From: Streptomyces albogriseolus | GTDB lineage: Bacteria > Actinomycetota > Actinomycetes > Streptomycetales > Streptomycetaceae | NCBI GenBank assembly: GCA_014650475.1 | Contig: BMVA01000002.1 | Span: 310,001-374,000 of the forward strand | DNA length: 64,000 nt | Direction: 5' to 3' | Part shown: positions 17,700 through 25,830 of the stretch, one piece after another | Numbering within the stretch: position 1 is the first letter of the stretch | Layout: every line of letters begins with the position of its first letter | Program-made: the position numbers and the translations under genes | The notes under the pieces: model-generated | The model's input: only the letters and a program-made list of their open reading frames with translations | Databases searched by the model: none | Told to the model about the DNA's origin: nothing

Positions 17700-17716
17700 C
17701 GGCCCGGGCCGTCGAA

Positions 17717-17762
17717 GAGGCCCACGGGGCCGGCGGTCGTCGACCGCCGGCCCCGTGGCCTC
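17717..17762. terminator. Strong bidirectional terminator between DinB-like gene and glnA2
   Basis: GAGGCCCACGGGGCCGGCGG (17717-17736) pairs with CCGCCGGCCCCGTGG-CCTC (17744-17762), with one bulge and a very short loop around GTCGTCGA. It lies between convergent genes. Confidence 0.85.
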
Positions 17763-17795
17763 TGTTCGGCGGAGGGTGCGGGCCTCGGCCCGCGC

Positions 17796-19157
17796 TCACA
17801 GCACCGGCAGCAGGTTCTTCAGCTCGAACGCCGTGACCTCCGACCGGTACGCCTCCCACTCCTGCTTCTTGTTGCGGAGGAAGAAGTCGAAGACGTGCTC
17901 GCCGAGGGTCTCGGCGGCCAGGTCGCTGCGTTCCATCAGGGTGAGCGCCTCGCCCAGGTTCTGCGGGAGCGGCTCGATGCCCAGGGCGCGGCGTTCGGCG
18001 TCGGAGAGGGCCCAGACGTCGTCCTCGGCGCCCGGCGGGAGCTCGTAGCCCTCCTCGATGCCCTTGAGGCCGGCCGCGAGGAGCAGGGCGTAGGCCAGGT
18101 AGGGGTTGGCGCCGGCGTCGAGGGAGCGGACCTCCACGCGGGCCGAGCCGGTCTTGCCGGGCTTGTACATGGGCACGCGGACCAGGGCCGAGCGGTTGTT
18201 GTGGCCCCAGCAGATGTACGAGGGGGCCTCGCCGCCCGCGCCGGCCGTGCGCTCGCTGCCGCCCCAGATGCGCTTGTAGGAGTTGACCCACTGGTTGGTG
18301 ACGGCGGAGATCTCCGCCGCGTGCCGCAGCAGGCCCGCGATGAAGGAGCGGCCCACCTTGGAGAGCTGGTACTCCGCGCCGGACTCGTAGAAGGCGTTGC
18401 GGTCGCCCTCGAAGAGGGACAGGTGGGTGTGCATGCCCGAGCCGGGGTGCTCGGAGAACGGCTTCGGCATGAACGTCGCCTGCACGCCCTGCTCCAGCGC
18501 GACCTGCTTCATGACCAGGCGGAACGTCATGATGTTGTCCGCCGTGGACAGCGCGTCCGCGTAGCGCAGGTCGATCTCCTGCTGGCCGGGGGCGCCCTCG
18601 TGGTGGGAGAACTCCACCGAGATGCCCATCGACTCCAGCATGGTGATCGCCTGGCGGCGGAAGTCCATGCCGACGTTCTGCGGGGTGTGGTCGAAGTAGC
18701 CGGAGTTGTCCGCCGGGGTCGGGCGGCTGCCGTCGACCGGCTTGTCCTTCAGCAGGAAGAACTCGATCTCCGGGTGGGTGTAGAAGGTGAAGCCCAGGTC
18801 GGAGGTGCGGGCGAGGGCGCGCTTGAGGACGTAGCGCGGGTCCGCGAAGGACGGGGAGCCGTCCGGCATGAGGATGTCGCAGAACATCCGGGCGGTGCCG
18901 GGCGCCTCGGCGCGCCAGGGCAGGATCTGGAACGTCGACGGGTCCGGCTTGGCGATCATGTCGGACTCGTGCACGCGGGCGAAGCCCTCGATGGCGGAGC
19001 CGTCGAAGCCGATGCCCTCGTCGAAGGCCTGCTCGAGCTCGGCCGGGGCGACGGCCACGGACTTGAGGAAGCCCAGGACGTCGGTGAACCACAGGCGTAC
19101 GAACCGGATGTCGCGCTCCTCCAACGTCCGGAGCACGAACTCCTGCTGCTTGTCCAT
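17796..19157 (-). CDS. glnA2: Glutamine synthetase-like GlnA2 (gamma-glutamylpolyamine synthetase type)
   Basis: ATP-dependent ligase of the GSI superfamily. Its close Streptomyces relative GlnA2 glutamylates polyamines such as putrescine or spermine for use as nitrogen source, rather than making glutamine. From ATG 19157 it is 453 residues, the usual GlnA2 length; ATG 19172 would add five. GS motifs: IGFDGSAIEGFARVHESDM, PEIEFFL, GAPGQQEIDL and PGSGMHTHLSLF. At the adenylylation-site position it has GYELPPGAEDDVW instead of the usual NLYDLP context. So the tyrosine is kept, but GlnE control is doubtful. The stop is followed by the 17717 terminator. Confidence 0.9.
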   Translation of the reverse strand: MDKQQEFVLRTLEERDIRFVRLWFTDVLGFLKSVAVAPAELEQAFDEGIGFDGSAIEGFARVHESDMIAKPDPSTFQILPWRAEAPGTARMFCDILMPDGSPSFADPRYVLKRALARTSDLGFTFYTHPEIEFFLLKDKPVDGSRPTPADNSGYFDHTPQNVGMDFRRQAITMLESMGISVEFSHHEGAPGQQEIDLRYADALSTADNIMTFRLVMKQVALEQGVQATFMPKPFSEHPGSGMHTHLSLFEGDRNAFYESGAEYQLSKVGRSFIAGLLRHAAEISAVTNQWVNSYKRIWGGSERTAGAGGEAPSYICWGHNNRSALVRVPMYKPGKTGSARVEVRSLDAGANPYLAYALLLAAGLKGIEEGYELPPGAEDDVWALSDAERRALGIEPLPQNLGEALTLMERSDLAAETLGEHVFDFFLRNKKQEWEAYRSEVTAFELKNLLPVL

Positions 19158-19247
19158 CTTCCGCTTCCCCATTCCTGCCGGTCAGGCCGCCCGTTCCTCC
19201 CGGTCCACGGGAGACGGTCCGGCACTCGTGCATCCCACCACACCAGC

Positions 19248-19263
19248 GTTTCACACACGTTGC
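19248..19263 (-). promoter_or_regulatory. Weak GlnR-type box candidate upstream of glnA2
   Basis: On the minus strand GCAAC, six bases, GAAAC. The second half matches the GlnR b-site exactly and the first differs by one base from GTNAC. Only one a/b pair is seen, whereas strong GlnR targets carry two, so this may be chance. It is about 90 bases before the glnA2 start. Confidence 0.3.
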
Positions 19264-19439
19264 CGGGCCCGGTCGGGCGACCGGCCGCGGACTGAACCGC
19301 CGGGGCCGTCGGACGCACGGCTCCTGGGTTCATCCTGCCCGGTCGGAGTGGCCGCCACGACAGCGGGCGGACTCCGGATCCCCTCCCCGTCCCCTCCCCC
19401 GGTCCCACCGGCCGGTCCCGCGAAACCACCCCCCGCCTA

Positions 19440-19462
19440 AATTGGTATCGAGGATGCAAGTT
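19440..19462. promoter_or_regulatory. Putative NsrR operator upstream of hmp
   Basis: AATTGGTATC, GAG, GATGCAAGTT. The right half reversed reads AACTTGCATC, agreeing with the left at A, A, T, G and the inner ATC. The 23-base span, 3-base spacer, AA...TT ends and ATC...GAT core resemble NsrR sites of Streptomyces hmpA genes. It lies 42 bases before the hmp start; an NsrR gene is just downstream. Confidence 0.6.
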
Positions 19463-19503
19463 TTAATGAGGGCGCAGGCATCCGAGCACAACGAGGAGAC
19501 CCG

Positions 19504-20685
19504 ATGCTGTCCGAGCAGTCCGCTGCCACCGTCCGCGCCACCCTTCCCGCCGTGGGCGCGTCCCTCGGCGAGATCACCGAGCGTTTCTACGCCGGGATGT
19601 TCGCCGCCCGCCCCGAGCTGCTGCGCGACCTGTTCAACCGCGGCAACCAGGCCGCCGGCACCCAGCGCCAGGCCCTCGCGGGCTCCATCGCGGCCTTCGC
19701 CACCCATCTGCTGGACCACCCCGACGACCGGCCCGACGCGATGCTGTCGCGCATCGCCCACAAGCACGCCTCCCTCGGCGTCACCCCGGACCAGTACGCG
19801 ATCGTCCACGAGCACCTGTTCGCCGCGATCGCCGAGGTGCTGGGCGACGCCGTCACGCCCGAGGTCGCCGCCGCCTGGGACGAGGTCTACTGGCTGATGG
19901 CGAACGCCCTGATCGCCGTCGAGAAGCGGCTCTACGAGGAGAGCGGCGGCGCCGCCTGGCGGCCCTGGGAGGTCGTCGAGCGGATCACCGAGACCGCCGA
20001 CGTGGTGACGTTCCGGCTGCGTCCGGCCGACGGCGGCCCGGTGCGCGGCTTCCGCCCGGGCCAGTACGTCTCCGTGCGGGTCCCGCTCGCGGACGGCGCC
20101 CGCCAGATACGGCAGTACAGCCTCTCCGGGGAGCCCGGCCCCGGCCTGCGGCAGTTCAGCGTCAAGCGGGTGCACGAGGGTCCGGCGCCCGACGGCGAGG
20201 TGTCCTCCCACCTCCACGCGCACGTGCGCGTCGGCGACGTCGTGGAGCTGTCCGAGGCGTACGGCGACCTGGTGCTGGACGCGGACGACGACACCCCGCT
20301 GCTGCTGGCCTCGGCCGGGATCGGCGTGACTCCGATCGTCGCGATGCTCGGGCACCTCGCCGACTCCGGGCACCGCGCCCCGGTCACCGTCGTGCACGGC
20401 GACCGCTCCCCCGCCGACCACGCCCTGCGCACGGACCACGAGGCCTACGCGGGGAAGCTGCCGGACGCCACCGTGCGGTTCTGGTACGAGCAGGACGCCC
20501 CGGCGGGCGCGGGCACCGGATACGTGGACCTCGCGGACGTGCCGGTCGCGCCCGGCACGCGCGCCTACCTGTGCGGTCCGCTGCCGTTCATGCGGATGGT
20601 CCGCGAGCAGCTGATCGCCAAGGGCGTGGCCCCGGCGGACGTGCACTACGAGGTGTTCGGTCCTGACCTGTGGCTCGCGCGGTGA
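19504..20685 (+). CDS. hmp: Flavohemoglobin, nitric oxide dioxygenase
   Basis: Converts NO to nitrate using O2 and NAD(P)H, protecting cytoplasmic iron-sulfur proteins. 393 residues in three parts. A globin domain (1-140) has FYAGMF and the heme-ligand region RIAHKHASLGVTPDQYAIV. An FAD domain follows, with RQYSLSGEPGPGLRQFSVKR. The NAD domain carries ASAGIGVTPIVAML, YLCGPLPFM and the C-terminal YEVFGPD. ATG 19504 follows GAGGAGACCCG. It converges on the NsrR gene 12 bases downstream. An NsrR-like dyad in its promoter predicts derepression by NO. Confidence 0.95.
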   Translation: MLSEQSAATVRATLPAVGASLGEITERFYAGMFAARPELLRDLFNRGNQAAGTQRQALAGSIAAFATHLLDHPDDRPDAMLSRIAHKHASLGVTPDQYAIVHEHLFAAIAEVLGDAVTPEVAAAWDEVYWLMANALIAVEKRLYEESGGAAWRPWEVVERITETADVVTFRLRPADGGPVRGFRPGQYVSVRVPLADGARQIRQYSLSGEPGPGLRQFSVKRVHEGPAPDGEVSSHLHAHVRVGDVVELSEAYGDLVLDADDDTPLLLASAGIGVTPIVAMLGHLADSGHRAPVTVVHGDRSPADHALRTDHEAYAGKLPDATVRFWYEQDAPAGAGTGYVDLADVPVAPGTRAYLCGPLPFMRMVREQLIAKGVAPADVHYEVFGPDLWLAR

Positions 20686-20697
20686 GCGGGCGGGCCG

Positions 20698-21141
20698 TCA
20701 GCGCACGCGCGGGACGCCCAGCAGCAGGGGGCCTGTCGGGTTTGCGGTGAGGTCCGCGATCGTCAGCGGGTCCAGCGAGGCGTAGAACGCCTCCTGGGCC
20801 CGCCGCAGCGCGCCGCGCAGCCGGCAGTCGGAGCGCAGCGGGCAGGGCGCGGTGGTGGCGGCGCCGTCGCAGTCGACGACGTCCCCCTCTCCCTCGAAGG
20901 CGCGGACCAGGCCGCCCACGGAGGCCGCGCGGCCCTTCTCGGTGAGGGACAGCCCGCCGCCCCGGCCGCGCCGGGCGGTGAGCAGGTCCATGTGCCGCAG
21001 CTCGGCGACGACCTTCGCGGCATGGGTGTACGGCACGTCCATGGCCGCCGCGACGTCCCGTGTCGTCGGATTGGTGTCACCGGCCACGGCGAGGCGCATG
21101 AGGACCCGCAGGGCGAGGTCGGTGGAGCGCAGCAGCCGCAT
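20698..21141 (-). CDS. nsrR: Rrf2-family [Fe-S] regulator, NsrR-like NO sensor
   Basis: 147-residue Rrf2 protein. The winged helix runs from the N-terminus (LALRVLMRLAVAGDTNPTTR, VPYTHAAKVVAELRHMDLLT, RRGRGGGLSL). Three cysteines, C91, C100 and C106 (VDCDGAATTAPCPLRSDCRL), have the spacing of NsrR, whose [4Fe-4S] cluster reacts with NO and releases DNA. Linkage to hmp supports NsrR over IscR or a cysteine-metabolism regulator. A degenerate copy of the hmp dyad lies 16 bases upstream, suggesting autoregulation. Confidence 0.92.
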   Translation of the reverse strand: MRLLRSTDLALRVLMRLAVAGDTNPTTRDVAAAMDVPYTHAAKVVAELRHMDLLTARRGRGGGLSLTEKGRAASVGGLVRAFEGEGDVVDCDGAATTAPCPLRSDCRLRGALRRAQEAFYASLDPLTIADLTANPTGPLLLGVPRVR

Positions 21142-21156
21142 ACCGGCAGCGTAGAT

Positions 21157-21179
21157 AATCGGAATCCTGGCTCAAAATT
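21157..21179. promoter_or_regulatory. Degenerate NsrR-type dyad upstream of nsrR
   Basis: AATCGGAATC, CTG, GCTCAAAATT. Same layout and 23-base length as the hmp site, with a good left half and a poorer right half. Distance to the nsrR start is 16 bases. Tentative. Confidence 0.4.
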
Positions 21180-21327
21180 TACGGCCGGACCTTCACCGGG
21201 TCTCCCCAGGAACCCCGGCCGGGCCGTCGTCGCCGCCGCCCCCTACGACTGGCCCGTCTCCGCCATTACGATCAGCTGACCCGATCACCACTCCGGCCCC
21301 ACCTCCTCCGACCCGAAGGACACCTCC

Positions 21328-21993
21328 ATGGGCTCCGCCAAGAAGAGCAGCGCGGCACGCACGGCACGCATAGAGGAGATGCGGCGCGCCGAGCAGGCCC
21401 GCGAGCGCCGCAACCGGATCCTCACCGTCGCCGCCTCCGTGGTGGTCGTCGCGGGCCTGGTCGTCGGCGGGGTGGTGCTGATCCAGTCGCAGTCGGACGA
21501 CGGCGGCCGCAGCGCGGCGGACGACGCGAAGAGCGCGGGGAAGTTCGTCACCGACGCGGACGGCGTGCGCGCCTGGAAGGGCACGCTGGGCCGTGAGCAC
21601 GTCACCAAGTCCGTGGACTACCCGGTGACGCCTCCGGTGGGCGGCGACCACCACCCCGTGTGGATGAACTGCGACGGGGACGTCTACGAGGACGAGATCA
21701 ACTCCACCAACGCCGTTCACTCGCTGGAGCACGGCGCGGTGTGGGTGACGTACAACGGCGACGCGCCGAAGGCCGACGTCGAGGCGCTGGCGGCGAAGGT
21801 GAAGAAGACGCCGTACACGCTGATGAGCCCGGTCGACGGGCAGAAGGACCCGATCGTGCTGACCGCGTGGGGGCACCAGCGCACGGTGACCGGCGCCGCC
21901 GACCCGGCGGTGGACGCGTTCCTGGCGAAGTTCGTGCAGGGCCGGCAGACGCCCGAGCCGGGTGCGGCCTGCACCAACGGGCTGTCGAAGTGA
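21328..21993 (+). CDS. DUF3105 membrane-anchored protein
   Basis: 221 residues. A charged cytoplasmic coil (SAARTARIEEMRRAEQARER) precedes one membrane anchor (about 36-57, ILTVAASVVVVAGLVVGGVV). The external domain matches DUF3105: PPVGGDHHPVWMNCDGDVYE, NAVHSLEHGAVWVTYNGDAP, and a closing CTNGL. His and Cys residues suggest metal binding, perhaps copper, but this is unproven. The next gene (DUF305) overlaps by GTGA; the two families are often neighbours in actinobacteria. Confidence 0.87.
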   Translation: MGSAKKSSAARTARIEEMRRAEQARERRNRILTVAASVVVVAGLVVGGVVLIQSQSDDGGRSAADDAKSAGKFVTDADGVRAWKGTLGREHVTKSVDYPVTPPVGGDHHPVWMNCDGDVYEDEINSTNAVHSLEHGAVWVTYNGDAPKADVEALAAKVKKTPYTLMSPVDGQKDPIVLTAWGHQRTVTGAADPAVDAFLAKFVQGRQTPEPGAACTNGLSK

Positions 21994-22622
21994 GGCGGCC
22001 CGCCCTGGCCGCCTCGGCGGCCGTGGCGGTGCTCGCCGCGGCCGCCGCGACCGGGTGGGCGGTGGCCTCGGCGGACGACGGCGAGGGGCGCGCGGCGCCG
22101 GTCCCGGCGGCGGACTCCGCGGACGCCGGGTTCGCCCGGGACATGGCGGTGCACCACCAGCAAGCGGTGGAGATGTCGTACGTCGTGCGCGACCGCACCG
22201 ACGACGAGGAGGTGCGGCGGCTCGCCTACGACATCGCCCAGACCCAGGCCAACCAGCGGGGCATGCTGCTGGGCTGGCTCGACCTGTGGGAGCTGCCCAA
22301 GGTGTCCGCCGACCCGCCCATGACCTGGATGGGGATGGGGGACGCGGCCGCCGGCGAGGACGGCGCGCTGATGCCGGGCATGGCGACGGACGCGGAGATG
22401 GCGCGGCTGGGCCGGCTGAACGGCAGGCAGGCCGAGGTGTTCTACCTCCAGCTGATGACGGACCATCACCGGGGCGGTGTGCACATGGCCGAGGGCTGTG
22501 TGCGCGCCTGCGAGGTGGAGGCGGGGAAGCGGCTGGCGCGCGGGATGGTCGAGGGCCAGGAGTCGGAGATCCGGCTGATGGCGGCGATGCTGAAGGCGCG
22601 GGGAGCGGCCGCGCGGCCGTGA
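21990..22622 (+). CDS. DUF305 exported protein
   Basis: 210 residues, GTG start overlapping the previous stop. A signal peptide (ALAASAAVAVLAAAAATGWA) is followed by a DUF305 ferritin-like helical domain with paired His motifs FARDMAVHHQQAVEMSYVV and LQLMTDHHRGGVHMAEGC and a methionine-rich middle (MTWMGMGD, LMPGMATDAEM). His/Met content suggests a periplasmic metal (copper) role, as proposed for relatives. Co-translated with the DUF3105 gene. Confidence 0.88.
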   Translation: MRRPALAASAAVAVLAAAAATGWAVASADDGEGRAAPVPAADSADAGFARDMAVHHQQAVEMSYVVRDRTDDEEVRRLAYDIAQTQANQRGMLLGWLDLWELPKVSADPPMTWMGMGDAAAGEDGALMPGMATDAEMARLGRLNGRQAEVFYLQLMTDHHRGGVHMAEGCVRACEVEAGKRLARGMVEGQESEIRLMAAMLKARGAAARP

Positions 22623-22694
22623 CGGCCGGGCGCCCGGCGCTCCGGGGCGGCGGGTCCGCGGTCCTGCCGCCCCCCATCGCGTCGCTCTGACGAT

Positions 22695-22700
22695 TACACT
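22695..22700 (+). promoter_or_regulatory. -10-like box of a leaderless nadE message
   Basis: TACACT ends six bases before the GTG start of nadE and there is no Shine-Dalgarno between. A transcript starting at the usual distance would begin at the GTG. Confidence 0.5.
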
Positions 22701-22706
22701 GGCCGG

Positions 22707-24473
22707 GTGCCTCAACTACGACTCGCCCTGAATCAGATCGACTCGACCGTCGGCGACCTCGCCGGCAACGCGGAAGCGATGGTCCGCCGGACCCGGGAGT
22801 CCGCCGGCCAGGGGGCGCATCTCGTGGCGTTCCCGGAGATGGCGCTGACCGGGTATCCCGTCGAGGACCTCGCCCTGCGGTCGTCCTTCGTGGAGGCGTC
22901 CCGGGCGTCCCTGCGCGCCCTCGCCGCGCGCCTCGCCGACGAGGGCCTCGGCGACGTGCCGGTGCTCGTCGGCTACCTGGACCGCAGCGCCGCCGCCCAG
23001 CCGAAGTACGGCCAGCCCGCGGGCGCCCCGCGCAACGCGGCGGCCGTGCTGCACCAGGGGGAGGTGGCGCTGAGCTTCGCCAAGCACCACCTGCCGAACT
23101 ACGGCGTCTTCGACGAGTTCCGCTACTTCGTGCCCGGCGACACCCTGCCGGTGGTGCGGGTGCGCGGGGTGGACGTGGCCCTGGCCATCTGCGAGGACCT
23201 GTGGCAGGACGGCGGCCGGGTGCCGGCGGCGCGTTCGGCCCGGGCCGGGCTGCTGCTGTCGGTGAACGCCTCGCCGTACGAGCGGGACAAGGACGACACG
23301 CGTCTCGAGCTGGTGCGCAAGCGGGCGCAGGAGGCCGGCTGCACCACCGCGTACCTGGCCATGACGGGCGGGCAGGACGACCTGGTCTTCGACGGCGACT
23401 CGATCGTCGTCGGCGCGGACGGCGAGGTGATCGCGCGCGCCCCGCAGTTCTCCGAGACGTGCCTGCTGGTCGACCTGGACCTGCCGGCCGCGGCGGCCGA
23501 CGCGCCGGAGGGCGTGGTGGACGACGGGCTGCGCATCGAGCGGGTCGTGCTGTCCGAGAACCCGGTCCCCGCGTACGAGCCGGAGCACACCGGCGGCTGC
23601 GCGGAGCGTCTCGACGACGACGCGGAGGTGTACTCCGCGCTGGTCGTGGGCCTGCGGGCGTACGTGCGGAAGAACGGCTTCCGTTCGGTGCTGATCGGGC
23701 TGTCCGGCGGCATCGACTCGGCGCTGGTCGCCGCGATCGCGTGCGACGCGGTGGGCCCGGAGAACGTGTACGGCGTCTCCATGCCGTCGAAGTACTCCTC
23801 CGACCACTCCAGGAGCGACGCGGCGGAGCTGGCGCGGCGCACCGGGCTGAACTTCCGCACGGTGACGATCGAGCCGATGTTCGACGCCTACATGGGGTCG
23901 CTGGAGCTGACCGGCCTGGCGGAGGAGAACCTCCAGTCGCGGCTGCGCGGCACGATGCTGATGGCCCTCTCCAACCAGGAGGGCCACATCGTCCTGGCCC
24001 CGGGCAACAAGTCGGAGCTGGCGGTGGGCTACTCGACGCTGTACGGCGACTCGGTCGGCGCGTACGGGCCCATCAAGGACGTCTACAAGACGCTGGTGTT
24101 CCGGCTGGCGCGGTGGCGCAACCGCGCGGCCGAGGAGCGCGGCGAGACGCCGCCGATCCCGGAGAACTCGATCTCCAAGCCGCCGAGCGCGGAGCTGCGG
24201 CCGGGCCAGGTGGACACGGACTCGCTGCCGGACTACCCGGTGCTGGACGCGATCCTGGCGCTGTACGTGGACCAGGACAAGGGCGCGGACGAGATCGTCG
24301 AGGCCGGGTACGACCGCGAGCTGGTCGAGAAGACGCTGCGGATGGTGGACCGCGCGGAGTACAAGCGGCGCCAGTACCCGCCGGGCACCAAGATCTCCCC
24401 GAAGGGCTTCGGCAAGGACCGCCGTCTGCCCGTCACCAACGGCTGGCGTGAGGGGCTGCCGCCTCAGGTGTGA
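22707..24473 (+). CDS. nadE: Glutamine-dependent NAD+ synthetase
   Basis: Final step of NAD synthesis: amidation of nicotinic acid adenine dinucleotide using ammonia channelled from glutamine. 588 residues. The N-terminal nitrilase-type glutaminase has the Glu-Lys-Cys triad in VAFPEMALTGYP, FAKHHLPNYGVFDE and LAICEDLWQDGG. The C-terminal N-type ATP pyrophosphatase carries GLSGGIDSALVAAIACD, LAPGNKSELAVGYSTLYGDS and PPSAELRPGQVDTDSLP. GTG 22707 is the start. A perfect hairpin follows the stop. Confidence 0.97.
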   Translation: MPQLRLALNQIDSTVGDLAGNAEAMVRRTRESAGQGAHLVAFPEMALTGYPVEDLALRSSFVEASRASLRALAARLADEGLGDVPVLVGYLDRSAAAQPKYGQPAGAPRNAAAVLHQGEVALSFAKHHLPNYGVFDEFRYFVPGDTLPVVRVRGVDVALAICEDLWQDGGRVPAARSARAGLLLSVNASPYERDKDDTRLELVRKRAQEAGCTTAYLAMTGGQDDLVFDGDSIVVGADGEVIARAPQFSETCLLVDLDLPAAAADAPEGVVDDGLRIERVVLSENPVPAYEPEHTGGCAERLDDDAEVYSALVVGLRAYVRKNGFRSVLIGLSGGIDSALVAAIACDAVGPENVYGVSMPSKYSSDHSRSDAAELARRTGLNFRTVTIEPMFDAYMGSLELTGLAEENLQSRLRGTMLMALSNQEGHIVLAPGNKSELAVGYSTLYGDSVGAYGPIKDVYKTLVFRLARWRNRAAEERGETPPIPENSISKPPSAELRPGQVDTDSLPDYPVLDAILALYVDQDKGADEIVEAGYDRELVEKTLRMVDRAEYKRRQYPPGTKISPKGFGKDRRLPVTNGWREGLPPQV

Positions 24474-24484
24474 GGTCCGGTACG

Positions 24485-24530
24485 ACGACGGCGGGCGGGG
24501 CGCGGTGTTCCGCGCCCCGCCCGCCGTCGT
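24485..24530. terminator. Bidirectional terminator after nadE
   Basis: ACGACGGCGGGCGGGGCGCG plus one further base (24485-24505) pairs perfectly with the mirror arm 24510-24530 around the loop TGTT. It lies between convergent nadE and the nuclease-like gene. Confidence 0.9.
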
Positions 24531-24555
24531 GTGTCCGGGTCCCGGCCCGCCCAGG

Positions 24556-25605
24556 TCACTCGGCGGTGCCGGTGACCCGCACGCGTGCCGCTATCGGCAG
24601 GTGGTCGCTCGCCGTCGGCGGGAGCGTCCAGGAACTCTCCGGCTCGGCGCCCCTGACCAGGATCTGGTCGATCCGCGCCATCGGGAACGACGCCGGCCAG
24701 CTGAAGCCGAAGCCGCTGCCCACCGCGCCCTGCGTGGAGCGCATCTGGGAGGTGACCGCCTTCAGGGCGCGGTCGTTCATCGTGCCGTTGAGGTCGCCGA
24801 GCAGGACCACGTTGTCCAGCGGCTCGTCCGCGATGGCCTCTCCCAGCGCGTCGGCGCTCTTGTCGCGCTGACGGGCCGTGAACCCGGCCTCCAGCTTCAC
24901 CCGCACCGACGGCAGATGCGCGACGTACACGGCGACCCGGCCGGCCGGCGCGTCCACCGTGGCGCGCATCGCCCGCTGCCAGCCCAGCCGGATGTCCACC
25001 GACCTCACGTCGCTGAGCGGGTACTTGGACCACAGGCCGACCGTGCCGACCACCGCGTGGTGGTCGTAGGTGTCCGAGAGCGCCGCCCGGTAGGTGGGCA
25101 CCTCGGACGCCTTCAGCTCCTCCAGCGCCAGCACGTCCGCGCCCGCGGCGGCCACCTCGCGGGCGGTGCCGGACGGGTCCGGGTTCTCGGCGTTGACGTT
25201 GTGCGTGGCCACCGTCAGGTCGCCGCCGGAGGCGTTCTTGTCGCTGAGCAGACCGCCGAACAGGTTCAGCCACACGACGACCGGAAGGACCGTCGCGACC
25301 AGCGCCGTCGCCGAACGGCGGACGAGGGCCAGGACCAGCAGCACCGGCACGAACAGGCCCAGCCACGGCAGGAACGTCTCGAGCAGGCTGCCCAGGTTGC
25401 CGACCGCGTTGGGGACGTGCGCGTGGGCCAGCATGACCAGCGCCAGCAGGAGCGCGCAGACGGCCATCACCCAGCCCCTGCGCCAGATGCCGCGATCGCC
25501 GCGCAGGGAACCCAGCCGGTGGAGCAGGCGCCGCAACCGTGAGGCCGGGGTCCGGGGGCCCTGGCGCCCTTCGTCCGTCTCCGTCATGTACGCCTGCCGC
25601 GCCAT
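24556..25605 (-). CDS. Membrane-anchored endonuclease/exonuclease/phosphatase-family protein
   Basis: 349 residues. Three hydrophobic helices in the first 120 residues (WVMAVCALLLALVMLAHA, WLGLFVPVLLVLALV, LVATVLPVVVWLNLFGGLL) anchor an external EEP domain. That domain has LTVATHNVNAENPDPSG, VLALEELKASE, NVVLLGDLNGTMNDRAL and the catalytic-type SDHLPI near the C-terminus, giving Asn, Glu, Asp-x-Asn and Asp-His. Such proteins cleave nucleic acids or phosphoesters outside the cell; the substrate is unknown. ATG 25605 follows GAGG; ATG 25587 is possible. Confidence 0.87.
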   Translation of the reverse strand: MARQAYMTETDEGRQGPRTPASRLRRLLHRLGSLRGDRGIWRRGWVMAVCALLLALVMLAHAHVPNAVGNLGSLLETFLPWLGLFVPVLLVLALVRRSATALVATVLPVVVWLNLFGGLLSDKNASGGDLTVATHNVNAENPDPSGTAREVAAAGADVLALEELKASEVPTYRAALSDTYDHHAVVGTVGLWSKYPLSDVRSVDIRLGWQRAMRATVDAPAGRVAVYVAHLPSVRVKLEAGFTARQRDKSADALGEAIADEPLDNVVLLGDLNGTMNDRALKAVTSQMRSTQGAVGSGFGFSWPASFPMARIDQILVRGAEPESSWTLPPTASDHLPIAARVRVTGTAE

Positions 25606-25790
25606 ACCGTTGCCTCACAACCTGCCGTGCACACACACCGTCGCCCCCGGTAAGACCCTAGGGGATGATCGGCTCCGTTCCTGCCGCCCCTCGGCGGCCG
25701 TACGAGGGCGAGGACGCCCGGCGGCGCCCGGGGAGTTCCGGGTGGGGCGGGTGAAAGCGCCGTCTGTGACGAAACGCGCACGACGGGGCT

Positions 25791-25817
25791 CGGCCGGTGG
25801 GACGGGCCCACCGGCCG
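25791..25817. terminator. Terminator downstream of the GH81 gene
   Basis: CGGCCGGTGGG (25791-25801) and CCCACCGGCCG (25807-25817) form a perfect 11-base stem with a 5-base loop, 13 bases past the GH81 stop. Confidence 0.75.
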
Positions 25818-25830
25818 GGTTGGTGTCCCG

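Noticed and set aside
17796-19157. Annotating the gene as the main glutamine synthetase glnA
   Set aside because: Length, missing NLYDLP context and sequence resemble GlnA2; the main GlnA keeps the canonical adenylylation site.
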